Source: Actinomycetes bacterium
GTDB taxonomy: Bacteria > Actinomycetota > Acidimicrobiia > Acidimicrobiales > Palsa-688
Assembly: GCA_021809105.1 (NCBI GenBank)
Contig: JAKBAM010000003.1
Span: forward strand, 143,197-176,364
Direction of reading: 5' to 3'
Length of the DNA: 33,168 nt
Below the pieces are notes generated by a model. That model saw only the letters and a program-made list of their open reading frames with translations. It ran no database searches and had not been told where the DNA came from. Within the stretch, counting starts at the first letter, position 1. Each line of letters opens with the position of its first letter. Position numbers and translations under genes: made by a program. This document shows positions 8,717-18,300 of the stretch, piece after piece.

Positions 8717-9889
8717 ATGGCGGGGAGCCTTCGACAGAGGACGGATCGGGGGTCGGATGCCTGGGAGCTGCGGGTGTACCTGGGCCGGGACGCTGTGGGG
8801 AAGGTGCGGCATCGCAGCGTGCTGTTTCGCGGGACCAAGCGCGCCGCCCAGCGGGAACTCACCCGGCTCTCGGCGGAGCAGGACCGGGCGCCGGCAATAG
8901 TCCCGGACGAGGCGGCTCGGGAGTGGGGTCCAGCCACCACCATCAACGACGCCATCGAGGCCTGGCAGGCCAACGGCTGGGATGACCTCTCGCCGAGCAC
9001 GACACGGCGCTACGAGGGCGTATGGAGGGTCAACATCCGCGACTCGATCGGCCGCCGCCTGATCGCCAGCCTCGGCCCCTACGAGGTGGAGCGCTACTTC
9101 CGGGACCTGAAGACGGCCGGGCTGTCCCAGGCGTCGGTCCGTTATGTCCGGGCCGTGTTGCATCGGGCGTGCAGACTTGCCCGAAAGTGGAGCAACAACA
9201 CACTCCCGAACCCGATCACCGACACCGAGCTGCCCGAGTGGTCCCTGGCGGAGAAGGCCCCGGCGGTGCGCTCGCCGAGCGCCGAGGAGGTCCGCCTCCT
9301 CCTTGCCGCAGCGGGTGACGACCGTGACCCGAGGGTTCCGGCCTTCGTCCGGCTGTTGGCCGCCACCGGGATGCGCCGCGGGGAGGCGTGCGCGCTGCGC
9401 TGGGACGACGTCGACTGGGATGGCTCGGCGGTCCGGATCGACGAGGCGCTGGTGACCTACACCGGCGGGGTGACGGTCCGTGGACCGAAGACCCGGGCCA
9501 GCGTGCGTGGGATCGCAGTGGACGGCCCCAGCATCGAACGGCTCCGCCGCCTCCGTGACCACCAGGTCGAGCTGGCCGTCGCATCGGGAGTGGAGGTGGC
9601 GGGCGACTCGTTCGTGTTCTCCTACGAGCCCGGCGGCCAGGTCCCTCCCTATCCCGATACCCTCAGCCACGCTTTCTCGGCCCTGCGGGACCGGGCTGGC
9701 GTCGCATCCGACGTCCACCTCCACTCGCTTCGCCACTTCCAGTCGACGGAGCTGGACCGGGTGATCAGCGAGTCGCAGAAGCAGGCACGCCTGGGCTGGT
9801 CGACGGTGCACATGGCCCGCCATTACACCGGTGCGGTATCGGCCGAGGACCGGCGAGCGGCGGAGCACATGGGCTCCCTTCTCGGCTGA
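8717..9889 (+). CDS. int: Tyrosine recombinase / site-specific integrase
   Basis: The enzyme catalyses integration and excision between the element and tRNA-Thr. It is 390 residues from ATG 8717, which has a strong Shine-Dalgarno (GGGAGGAGGA at 8701-8710). A longer reading from 8645 would run through the TTGTCCCAACA repeats and is unlikely. An N-terminal arm-binding-like region is followed by a SAM-like core-binding domain (TINDAIEAW to LARKWSNN) and a catalytic domain. That domain contains GMRRGE (first Arg), VRGPKTRAS (Lys), HSLRH (His-x-x-Arg-His), LGWSTVHMARHYTG (Trp in the His/Trp position) and the Tyr nucleophile. All catalytic residues are present. A decayed homologue lies at 27588-28397. 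Confidence 0.95.
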   Translation: MAGSLRQRTDRGSDAWELRVYLGRDAVGKVRHRSVLFRGTKRAAQRELTRLSAEQDRAPAIVPDEAAREWGPATTINDAIEAWQANGWDDLSPSTTRRYEGVWRVNIRDSIGRRLIASLGPYEVERYFRDLKTAGLSQASVRYVRAVLHRACRLARKWSNNTLPNPITDTELPEWSLAEKAPAVRSPSAEEVRLLLAAAGDDRDPRVPAFVRLLAATGMRRGEACALRWDDVDWDGSAVRIDEALVTYTGGVTVRGPKTRASVRGIAVDGPSIERLRRLRDHQVELAVASGVEVAGDSFVFSYEPGGQVPPYPDTLSHAFSALRDRAGVASDVHLHSLRHFQSTELDRVISESQKQARLGWSTVHMARHYTGAVSAEDRRAAEHMGSLLG

Positions 9890-9950
9890 CAAGCGGGCGC
9901 CTGGGACCCGCCCGTGGTGCGGGGTGGCGCCACGCTGCGCAGTCCGGCGG

Positions 9951-10211
9951 TCACCCCGGCGCCACCTGCTGCGCGCCGGCGGGCAGTGAGGCTCTCTGCG
10001 CTCCGGCGTAGGGGCTGACGTCTCCGTCGAGGAGTCGCTCGACGGCCCGGCGGGGGATCCGCAGGCGCCCGTTTATCGTGAACACCGGCAGCGGCAGGTC
10101 GCCTCGGTCGATGGCCCGGTAGATCGACGAACGGCTCTGGCCCAGGAGCACGGCGGCGTCCTCGACGCTGAGGAGCGGCCTGGGGCTCCGGCCCCGGCTA
10201 TGCGATCCCAT
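9951..10211 (-). CDS. Excisionase-like helix-turn-helix protein
   Basis: The 86-residue protein has a MerR/AlpA-type winged HTH: LLSVEDAAVLLGQSRSSIYRAIDRGDLP, then GRLRIPRRAVERLL. Such proteins bend DNA at attachment sites to direct excision, or act as element regulators. The ATG at 10211 is preceded by GGGAGGTGA, a strong ribosome-binding site. It converges on the integrase, with the stops 61 bp apart. The position beside int supports the Xis assignment, but a regulator that activates other element genes is also possible. Confidence 0.8.
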   Translation of the reverse strand: MGSHSRGRSPRPLLSVEDAAVLLGQSRSSIYRAIDRGDLPLPVFTINGRLRIPRRAVERLLDGDVSPYAGAQRASLPAGAQQVAPG

Positions 10212-10314
10212 CGTCGCTCACCTCCCGGGCGCCGCTGGTGAGGCCGTCATCCCTGCCGGCCGGTTGGATTCGGGGGTTAGCGCGGCAGGTGTCTGGCTCC
10301 GTCTGGTCAACCAT
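10198..10314 (-). CDS. Small ORF overlapping the excisionase start (38 aa)
   Basis: ATG at 10314 is preceded by GAGGAG with a 6-nt spacer, one of the better ribosome-binding sites nearby. The frame encodes 38 residues (MVDQTEPDTCRANPRIQPAG onward) and stops at 10198-10200, a few codons past the excisionase ATG (10211-10209). The geometry would allow translational coupling or a leader-peptide role. I recognise no family, and the peptide may be only a regulatory upstream ORF or chance. Confidence 0.35.
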   Translation of the reverse strand: MVDQTEPDTCRANPRIQPAGRDDGLTSGAREVSDDGIA

Positions 10315-10423
10315 GGTGGTCTCCTCTACGAGGTCGCAATCTGCGGCCTCTGTATGGTCACCGTTGGCCGGTCCACCCTATGGGTGGTGCCTCGCTGGTG
10401 GCGCCGGACCCGAAGGTGAAGGC

Positions 10424-10834
10424 TCAGGGAAGCAGCTCGAGCGCATCGAGGTGGCGTGGGCGGACCACGGTGAAGTCTCGATGGTTGAGCGTGGCGACGG
10501 TGCCGACCCCGAGCCGTTCGGCCACCGCAACGATCGACGCGTCCATGAGATCGAGCCGCAGATCGGCGTAGACCTCGACCAGCTCCAGACAACGGGACCA
10601 GTCCGCCCCGGTCAGGTCCACCACTCGCCGGCGGCCGGAGGCGACCATGCGCAAGAAGTCGGCTTGGGCGCCGGCACCGAGGCGGTCGAGGATCAGCCAG
10701 GAGCTCTCGGCGATCACCGGGACCGTCGAGGCCAGCTCACCGGAATGGACGCGCACCACCTGGGCGCAGTCGCTGTGACGGTCGGAGCGTCGGTCGGCCG
10801 CCGCAAGCCAGACGTTGGTGTCGACCAGCAGCAC
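10424..10834 (-). CDS. vapC: VapC-type PIN-domain toxin (first copy)
   Basis: The 136-residue PIN ribonuclease has the N-terminal LLVDTNVWLAA with the first acidic residue. VIAESSW carries the second acid, LMDASIVAVAERLG the third, and VATLNHRDF the last conserved region. VapC toxins cleave tRNA or rRNA in growth control. The GTG start at 10834 lies 12 bp after the antitoxin stop, giving the usual antitoxin-toxin order. All PIN acidic residues appear present, so the toxin is probably active. Carriage on the element suggests a role in its maintenance. Confidence 0.9.
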   Translation of the reverse strand: MLLVDTNVWLAAADRRSDRHSDCAQVVRVHSGELASTVPVIAESSWLILDRLGAGAQADFLRMVASGRRRVVDLTGADWSRCLELVEVYADLRLDLMDASIVAVAERLGVGTVATLNHRDFTVVRPRHLDALELLP

Positions 10835-10846
10835 CGCTCGAGCAGC

Positions 10847-11089
10847 TCAGCCGGTGGCTCGCCGGGCCGTAGCCTCGGCGCGCAGCTCGCGGGTATCACG
10901 CCCGGCCCAGGACGGGTCTCCGGAGTCCCCCGAGCCGATGAACGCCTCCAGAGCGTCGACCTCCTCACCGGCGGGCAGTCCGGCGGCGAGCAGCTCGGCG
11001 GTCAGCTCGTCGACGCTCACGCCCCGCCGGGCCGCCTCGGCGGCCAAGCGGTCGGCAAGGTCTTCGCTCAGGTGCACGATCGTCGACAT
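10847..11089 (-). CDS. vapB: VapB-type antitoxin (first copy)
   Basis: The 80-residue protein starts MSTIVHLSEDLADRLAAEAARRGVSVDELTAE, cut here at two motifs: MSTIVHLSEDLADRLAAEA and RRGVSVDELTAELL. That pattern is a beta-strand and two helices of a ribbon-helix-helix DNA-binding fold. The acidic C-terminal half would wrap the PIN toxin. ATG 11089 is chosen because a -10-like TACGCT lies 7 nt upstream and the fold begins here. A longer upstream frame has no family support. It would neutralise the adjacent VapC and autorepress the operon. Confidence 0.82.
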   Translation of the reverse strand: MSTIVHLSEDLADRLAAEAARRGVSVDELTAELLAAGLPAGEEVDALEAFIGSGDSGDPSWAGRDTRELRAEATARRATG

Positions 11090-11613
11090 CGCTAACAGCG
11101 TAGAGCCCGGCGGCGGGCTCAGCCGTCTTTCTGGCGAGCCTGTGGCCGGCGCCTCGACCGGTCGCTTGGCGCTTTCGACTTGACGCTGGCAGCCGAGGAC
11201 GGCTGGTGCCCTGCGCCGGTTCCAGCACCTCGCCCGACCCGCGATGACCGACACTCGGCCTGCACCGACTACCACCACCAACGCCGCCATTCCCCAACTG
11301 CCGATGCCACGCTCCCTTGCCCGAAATCAGCATCCCCGTTTTCCTCCTGCTGCCACCACCGACCCCATCCCTGCCCGTCGACCTTCCAAACCAGGATTTC
11401 CGGCTTTACACCGTCGGCACTCGAGGACGGCCGCCCTGGGGACCGGGCGAAGTCGAGCCGGTGACGCTCCGCTTCGGAGCGGCCCGTATCGCCTGCCGCG
11501 AGGGCAGCATCAGGCTTGTCCGGGCCGGCGGAGTGCGCTTTCCATAGCCTGGACCGCCCGGTGGCTCCGGGTAGGAGCGCGCTGTTTCGCCCGCTCCAGA
11601 GAGGAGCCGGACG
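11090..11613. other. Divergent intergenic region upstream of relaxase (possible oriT)
   Basis: These 524 bp between vapB (-) and the relaxase (+) hold no convincing gene. Two inverted repeats stand out. GCTCCG/CGGAGC at 11466-11480 has a 3-nt loop. GGAGCG (11574-11579) pairs with CGCTCC (11592-11597) directly before the relaxase ribosome-binding site (GAGAGGAG, 11599-11606). A MobF oriT commonly lies beside its relaxase gene with hairpins near nic, so this is the place to look. No nic site can be assigned by eye. Confidence 0.4.
11097..11102 (-). promoter_or_regulatory. -10-like TACGCT, 7 nt before vapB ATG (possible leaderless mRNA)
   Basis: Read on the minus strand, TACGCT is followed by GTTAGCG and then the vapB ATG. 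A -10 element ending 7 nt before ATG places the predicted transcription start on or next to the start codon. There is no Shine-Dalgarno in between. The -35 region is poor. The same geometry is seen before the DUF1778 antitoxin (TACACT, 26650-26655). Confidence 0.4.
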
Positions 11614-14600
11614 TTGATTTCGATACGGCGTATCAGCCTGGGCGGCGGCTACCGGTACCTGATGGAGTCGGTCGCCGCCGGTGACGGGGCGGCTGAGCGG
11701 TCCAACGGTCTCGCCCGCTACTACGCCACCTCGGGGACCCCGCCGGGAGTGTTCCTCGGGGCCGGGCTCGCCGACCTCGACGGCGGCAACGGCGTGGAGA
11801 CCGGCACGACCGTGACCGAGGCCCACCTTGAGTTGATGCTCGCCGGTCTCGCCGATCCGGTCAGCGGGGTGTCGGTCGCGGGGGCGAGGAGCGTGCCGGG
11901 CAACGCGGTGCCTGTCGCCGGGTTCGACCTCACCTTCTCGCCCTCCAAGTCGGTGTCGGTGGCGTGGGCGCTAGCGGATGAGGGGACCAAGGCGGTGATC
12001 TACGAGTGCCACCGCCAGGCCGTCGCCTACGTGCTCGCCTACGCCGAGGCGCACGTGTTCCGGTCCCGTTCTGGCTCCCAGGGCATGGTCGAGGAGGACA
12101 TCTCCGGGGTGATCGCGGCCGCGTTCACCCACTGGACGTCAAGGGCGGACGACCCTCAACTCCATGACCACGTCGTTTGGAACCGAGCCCGATCGCTCTC
12201 CGATGGCAAGTGGCGGACGCTCGACTCCCGGTCGATCTTTAAGGCGACCACCACCCTCTCCGAACTGCACCACGGCGTCCTCTCCGACCTGTTGACCGGG
12301 GCGCTCGGGGTCGGCTGGGACGCCCGAGGTCGGCGACATTCGAGCCGGCCCCGCTACGAGATCGCCGGGGTCCCCGAGGCATTGATGGCCGAGTTCTCCC
12401 AGCGGGCCGCCCAGATCGCCGAGCACAACCAGCGGCTACGGGCACAGTTCCTCGCCGTCCACGGCCGGGGCGCCTCTGCGGTGGAGGACATGCGCCTCGC
12501 ACAGCAGGCGACCCTCGCGACCCGCTCCGACAAGACCCACGCCAGCCTCGGCGAGCTGACCGACGGCTGGCGGACAAGAGCGGCCGGGCATGTCGGAGCG
12601 GAGCAGGTGGCGTGGGTGGCGAGCCTGAAGGACCGCAACGACCTGCCGCTGCTGCGGGTCGACGACCTGGCCGATCCGATCCTCGCCGACGCCGCCGAAG
12701 CCGTGCTCTCGGGGGTGGCCGAGCGGCACGCCACCTACGGCCGCCAGAATCTCCTCGCCGAGACGCACCGGACCTTGCACGGGGTGCGCTTCGCCAGCCC
12801 CGACGACCGCGTTTTGGTCGCGGAGCGCATCACCGATCTCGCTGTCGGCCGGTCCCTGGCGCTGACCCCGCCGGCAATGCACCACACCCCGACGCGCTAC
12901 AGCCGCGCCGACGGGTCGTCCCGGCTGCACCCTGAGAGCCGGATCGCGTACACCACCCAGGCCATGCTCGACGCCGAAGCCCGGCTGCTCACCGCCGGCA
13001 GAACCGTGGGCGCCCCGGTTGTTTTGGTAGCGACGATAGCGACCGTGGCGGAGGTCAACCTGCCCGGCCGTGACCATGGACTGTCGCTCGATCAGGCGCT
13101 GGCGGTCGAGAAGATCGCGACCTCCGGCCGGGTCCTCGACGTGCTCGTCGGCCCGGCAGGCACCGGCAAGACCTCCACCATGACCGGCCTGCGAGCGGGG
13201 TGGGAAGCCGAGTATGGGACCGGCTCGGTGATCGGCCTCGCCCCGTCCGCCGCGGCAGCAGAGGTGCTCGGCGACGAGCTCGGGATCGACACCGAGAACA
13301 CCGCCAAGTGGCTCACCGAATGGCGGCGGATCCCTGAGCTGGTCGCCCGACGGAACCATCTCACCGACCAACTTGCCAGGCAGGCTCATCCCTCTTCCGC
13401 CGGCGCCCGGAAGCTGGCCAACCAGGTAGAAAAGCTCGACCGGGCCGTCGAAGAGCGGCGCTTGTATCCCGGCCAGCTGGTCGTCGTGGACGAGGCCAGC
13501 CTGGCAGGCACGTTCGCCCTCGACGAACTGGTCACAGCGGCCGGTGACGCCGGAGCGAAGGTGCTCCTGGTGGGTGACTGGGCCCAGCTGTCCGCCGTCG
13601 AGGCCGGCGGGGCCTTCTCCCTGGTCGTCGCCGACCGGGGCGACCTGGCCCCTGAGCTGGTCGATGTCCGTCGGTTCCGCTCCGACTGGGAGAAGACCGC
13701 CAGTGTCGAGTTGCGCCTCGGCAGCGGGTCGGCGATCGACGCTTACACCGGGCACGGCCGGGTAGCCGGAGGAGACCGCACCGAGATGCTGGAGCGCCTC
13801 TACCAGGGGTGGAAGGCTGACATCGACGCCGGCTGCTCCAGCCTGATGGTCGCGGCGGATGCCGCGACGGTGGCAGAACTGAACCGTCGGGCCCGGGCCG
13901 ACCGGGTCGCCGCCGGAGCCGTCGTCGACGAAGGGGTCGCCATCGGAGATGGGCAGCGTGTCGGGGTAGGCGACGAGGTCATCACCCGCGCCAACAACCG
14001 GCTGCTGGCCACCGGGCGGCGGTGGGTGAAGAACGGGGACCGCTGGACGGTCACAGCCACCAACACCGATGGGAGCATGGCCGTCCGACGTGCGGGCGGT
14101 AGCGGTGAGGTGGTGCTGCCCGCCGACTACGCCGCTGCGCATGTCGAACTCGCCTATGCCACCACCGCGCATCGGGCGCAGGGCCGCACCGTCGACACCG
14201 CCCACGCCATGGTCTCGCCCACCACCACCCGGGAAGTCCTCTACGTCGCCGCCACCCGCGGCCGCGAGTCCAACCGGCTGTACGTGGACACCAGCTACGA
14301 CCCCGACCCACAAACCTCCCACGACGGAATGACCCAACCCCAGATAGCCGGCGAAGTGCTCGCCGGGGTCCTCGCCAACGAAGGAGCCGACGTCTCAGCG
14401 CACGAGACCCTGCGCCGGGCACAGCACCGTGCGGAGGACTTCACCGTTCTCGCCGGCGAGTACCAGACCCTTGCCCGGGCCGCCCAGGCCGCCCGTTGGG
14501 AGGCCCTGTTCGAACGTTCTGGGCTCGACACCGATCAGCTGGAACAGGTGCGGACCACCGACGCCTACGGCCCTCTCCTCGCCGCGCTCCGCGACGCCGA

Positions 14601-15168
14601 AGCCCGCGGCCTCGACGTCGAGGCGACGTTCCCGAAACTGGTTGCCGCCCGGCCGCTCACCGACGCCGACGACCCCGCCGCGGTGCTGCACGACCGGGTG
14701 GACCGCTGGGTCGCCGCCGCGGCCAGCAGACGCCCGGCGGCCACCAACCTGATCGCCGGGCTCATCCCCCGAGCCGTCGGAGTCACCGACCCGAATATGG
14801 CCCGAGCACTCAACGAACGAGACCAGGCGATGCAGCACAGGGCAGCCGACCTCGCCGCCCACGCCGTCGAAAGCGGCCACGTCTGGGTCCGCCGCCTCTG
14901 CCCTCCGCCAACCGACCCGAACGCTCGCGACGCCTGGATGCAGGCTATCTCGACCGTCGCCGCCTACCGGGAACGATGGGGCATCCGCGACGAGCACCGG
15001 CCCCTCGGACCCGACAGCGCGGCCAAGGCCACCGAAGCCCTCGGGCACCGCAAGCGCGCACAAGCAGCCATCGAACGAGCGCTCCAACTCGCCGGTGTGT
15101 CGCCCACCGCCCCCGTCGACGCCCTTCCTCTCGACCTAAACCAGGACATCGGCGTTGGGCTGCAATAG
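11614..15168 (+). CDS. MobF (TrwC/TraA-type) relaxase-helicase
   Basis: The 1184-residue conjugative relaxase would nick oriT, bind the 5' end covalently and unwind the strand. The N-terminal TrwC domain has candidate catalytic tyrosines (GGGYRYLM and ARYYATSG), the core FDLTFSPSKSVSVAW and metal-binding histidines in PQLHDHVVW (His184, His186). The C-terminal RecD/TraI-like helicase has Walker A GPAGTGKTS near residue 513, VVDEASL, VGDWAQL, AYATTAHRAQGRT and YVAATRGRESNRLYV. TTG 11614 is chosen because GAGAGGAG lies 7 nt upstream and ISIRRISLGGGYRY matches family N-termini. No coupling protein or T4SS is present, so mobilisation would be in trans. Confidence 0.92.
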   Translation: MISIRRISLGGGYRYLMESVAAGDGAAERSNGLARYYATSGTPPGVFLGAGLADLDGGNGVETGTTVTEAHLELMLAGLADPVSGVSVAGARSVPGNAVPVAGFDLTFSPSKSVSVAWALADEGTKAVIYECHRQAVAYVLAYAEAHVFRSRSGSQGMVEEDISGVIAAAFTHWTSRADDPQLHDHVVWNRARSLSDGKWRTLDSRSIFKATTTLSELHHGVLSDLLTGALGVGWDARGRRHSSRPRYEIAGVPEALMAEFSQRAAQIAEHNQRLRAQFLAVHGRGASAVEDMRLAQQATLATRSDKTHASLGELTDGWRTRAAGHVGAEQVAWVASLKDRNDLPLLRVDDLADPILADAAEAVLSGVAERHATYGRQNLLAETHRTLHGVRFASPDDRVLVAERITDLAVGRSLALTPPAMHHTPTRYSRADGSSRLHPESRIAYTTQAMLDAEARLLTAGRTVGAPVVLVATIATVAEVNLPGRDHGLSLDQALAVEKIATSGRVLDVLVGPAGTGKTSTMTGLRAGWEAEYGTGSVIGLAPSAAAAEVLGDELGIDTENTAKWLTEWRRIPELVARRNHLTDQLARQAHPSSAGARKLANQVEKLDRAVEERRLYPGQLVVVDEASLAGTFALDELVTAAGDAGAKVLLVGDWAQLSAVEAGGAFSLVVADRGDLAPELVDVRRFRSDWEKTASVELRLGSGSAIDAYTGHGRVAGGDRTEMLERLYQGWKADIDAGCSSLMVAADAATVAELNRRARADRVAAGAVVDEGVAIGDGQRVGVGDEVITRANNRLLATGRRWVKNGDRWTVTATNTDGSMAVRRAGGSGEVVLPADYAAAHVELAYATTAHRAQGRTVDTAHAMVSPTTTREVLYVAATRGRESNRLYVDTSYDPDPQTSHDGMTQPQIAGEVLAGVLANEGADVSAHETLRRAQHRAEDFTVLAGEYQTLARAAQAARWEALFERSGLDTDQLEQVRTTDAYGPLLAALRDAEARGLDVEATFPKLVAARPLTDADDPAAVLHDRVDRWVAAAASRRPAATNLIAGLIPRAVGVTDPNMARALNERDQAMQHRAADLAAHAVESGHVWVRRLCPPPTDPNARDAWMQAISTVAAYRERWGIRDEHRPLGPDSAAKATEALGHRKRAQAAIERALQLAGVSPTAPVDALPLDLNQDIGVGLQ

Positions 15169-15285
15169 CGCTATGGTCATTGACTCGAACGGCAGGTCCC
15201 CTGGGCCGGTCTGTCCGGGCTAGGAGATAGTGGGAGATGCCCCCGCTTTGTTCACGTCTCATACCCACTACACCGAATGTGTCCC

Positions 15286-15314
15286 TTGCAGCACCCTGCG
15301 TGACTCTCTATGCT
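15286..15314 (+). promoter_or_regulatory. Predicted promoter of the RHS gene
   Basis: TTGCAG (15286-15291) and TATGCT (15309-15314) are separated by exactly 17 bp, a close sigma70/HrdB-type match. They lie in the 200-bp gap after the relaxase. The expected transcription start near 15321 leaves a short leader before GTG 15365. The RHS gene would then be transcribed independently of the relaxase. Confidence 0.5.
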
Positions 15315-15364
15315 AGGCCGCTCAGGCCGCCGGGATGCCTGCTGGCAGGGACGGGGAGGCCACG

Positions 15365-18300
15365 GTGGGGCTAGATGACAGTGGAACGAAGCTGCCGCAC
15401 GACCTGCGGGCGGGGGCTCTCGTTCCCGTGTTGGTGTGGCGTGTCGTCGGGACCCTACTTGCCCTAGTCGTTGCCGTAAGCGTTGGTCAGGCGCTGGCAG
15501 GACGGAGTGGTCAGCCCGGACCTAGCCAGGCGAGAGCTGCGGTATCGGGCGTACAAGACACGAAGCGGGATCAGGCGCCTTTCCCTAGGCGGAGTGCCCA
15601 ACAGCGAAATTACGCACGGCAAGGTCCCGCGTCCGCTCTCCTCAAGCCGGCGGCGGCCTGGTCGCGAGTGGTGAGTCTCGGCCGGGAAAGTCTCCCGTCG
15701 AGCCAGGCATGGTTGCGGCCTGTGTTGGCGAGGTCTGCCCTCGGCGCTTGGAACCCTCAGGTTGTGGGGACGACTTCACCAGCTGCTATCCGGCCTTTGC
15801 CAAGCCCTACCCAACTGCGCAGACTTGCGGGAGGTGCGAGGCTGGCGGCAGCCAGTGCACCCCCTCCGATCGATCCGGGTTTGGTGTCGTCGTTGGCTGG
15901 TTCTGGGCAGGGGAACGATGTGAGTGGGGTTGGTTCGGCGGCGTCGGTGTGGTCGCCGGCGGCGGAAGTGTTGGTGGGGTCGGACTTGTATGTTGGGGGT
16001 CCGTCGATCCAGACGGTGAACGTGTCGTCGGGGGCGACATCTACGTTGGTCCCCAACGGCGGCTCGACGGATTCCTCGGACCCGTCGCAGGTGAGGGTGT
16101 CTTTGGTCTCGAGCATGACCACTGATGGGTCGGCTTTGTATTTTACGGATTCGGGGCGGTTGCGGCGGATGGACCTGTCGTCGGGGGCGACGTCTACGCT
16201 GGTTGGTTCCGGGCCGGGAGGCTCGTATCTCCAGTCAGTGGCGTGGGGCTCTGACGGCAACTTGTATGTTGCTGATATCGGTGCGGTCTACCGGGTGGAC
16301 TTGGCGACCGACCAACTGGTGACTGTGGCCTCGGCCCCGTCGGGGACATGGTTGCACGGCATAGCAGCGGGCACGAGCGGTTTGTGGGTGCAGGGGGCGA
16401 TCAACACCAACGGAACGAACACGGCGCCTGTGCTGTCGCTGGCCTACGGGTCTTCGACGTTCTCGACGTTCGTTGCTGATGACGGCAACGAGCTGTCGAA
16501 CGGGGGCGGCGGCAACGAACCCTTGGTCCAAGCCGGCCAATACTTGTACGCGGTGGGTGCGGGGTCAGCGAGCATCCGCCGCTACGACACCACCACCGGC
16601 AACTACGCCATCATCGCCGGGAACACGTCGCCTGGGTTCCGTGACGGGACTGGCTACGAGGCGTGGTTCAACGATATTCAAGGCTTGTTGTCCGATGGTT
16701 CCGGGACGCTGTACGTCGCGGATACTTATAACAATCGGGTGCGTGCGGTGGTCGCCGGTCAGGCACAGGCGACAGTCCCACCGGACGTGACTTCGACTGT
16801 GAGCATCGATCCGGGTTTGGTGTCGTCGTTGGCTGGTTCTGGGCAGGGGAACGATGTGAGTGGGGTTGGTTCGGCGGCGTCGGTGTGGTCGCCGGCGGCG
16901 GAAGTGTTGGTGGGGTCGGACTTGTATGTTGGGGGTCCGTCGATCCAGACGGTGAACGTGTCGTCGGGGGCGACATCTACGTTGGTCCCCAACGGCGGCT
17001 CGACGGATTCCTCGGACCCGTCGCAGGTGAGGGTGTCTTTGGTCTCGAGCATGACCACTGATGGGTCGGCTTTGTATTTTACGGATTCGGGGCGGTTGCG
17101 GCGGATGGACCTGTCGTCGGGGGCGACGTCTACGCTGGTTGGTTCCGGGCCGGGAGGCTCGTATCTCCAGTCAGTGGCGTGGGGCTCTGACGGCAACTTG
17201 TATGTTGCTGATATCGGTGCGGTCTACCGGGTGGACTTGGCGACCGACCAACTGGTGACTGTGGCCTCGGCCCCGTCGGGGACATGGTTGCACGGCATAG
17301 CAGCGGGCACGAGCGGTTTGTGGGTGCAGGGGGCGATCAACACCAACGGAACGAACACGGCGCCTGTGCTGTCGCTGGCCTACGGGTCTTCGACGTTCTC
17401 GACGTTCGTTGCTGATGACGGCAACGAGCTGTCGAACGGGGGCGGCGGCAACGAACCCTTGGTCCAAGCCGGCCAATACTTGTACGCGGTGGGTGCGGGG
17501 TCAGCGAGCATCCGCCGCTACGACACCACCACCGGCAACTACGCCATCATCGCAGCAGGAGCCACCAATGCGTCAGGCGGCGTGGTAACCGGTTATACGG
17601 ACGGCATGGGTACGGCGGCGCTGTTTGATGACCTCCAAGGGCTGGTGTCTGATGGAACCGGTCGGCTTTATGCAGCTGATACTGGTAATAATCGGGTTCG
17701 GATGGTTGGGTCTACGGTTGCCCCATCTGCTGCCGGCGGCCCGATTCTGCCCCTGGAGTCGTCGGGTGGTTCGAATGGCGCCGAGTTGGGCAGTTGTCAG
17801 CCGTGTTCGGGTGACCCCGTGAATACCGTGACCGGCGAGTTCGATACAGCCGCAACCGATGTGCGGGTACCCGGGAGGGGCCCAGGACTGGACATGTCTC
17901 GTACGTACGGATCGTTGAGCTCGGAGATCGAGGGACCGTTCGGGTATGGATGGTCGGACAGCTATGGCATGTTGCTGTATCCCGACCCGTCTATGGGGGC
18001 CGGTGTTATGGACGTGCGTCAGGAGTCCGGTTCGGTTGTGCGGTTCGTGCAACAGCCGGACGGGACCTGGCAGGCGCCGTCGCGGGTGCTGGCAGCGTTG
18101 GTCCACAACAGCGACGGCACGTGGACCTTCACCCGCAAGAAGACCAGCGTCTTCGAGTTCAACGCGGCGGGCGAGCTGGTGACCGAGTCAGATCTCAACG
18201 GGAACACGACAACCCTCGCCTATAACGGTTCGGGACAGTTGATCTCGGTTACGGATCCGTCGGGGCGGACACTGTCGTTCACCTACAATGGCAGCTTCGT

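Noticed and set aside
8477..9892. 471-codon minus-strand frame across the integrase and tRNA
   Set aside because: The integrase has all catalytic residues on the plus strand, and the minus frame includes the tRNA complement.
9893..9911. Possible terminator hairpin between integrase and excisionase (GCGGG/CCCGC)
   Set aside because: The stem has only 5 bp and there is no T-run. It is not distinguishable from chance in GC-rich DNA.
12436..14337. 633-codon open frame antisense to the relaxase gene
   Set aside because: The plus strand carries all TrwC and helicase motifs. The antisense frame is open because of codon-position GC bias and has no family features.
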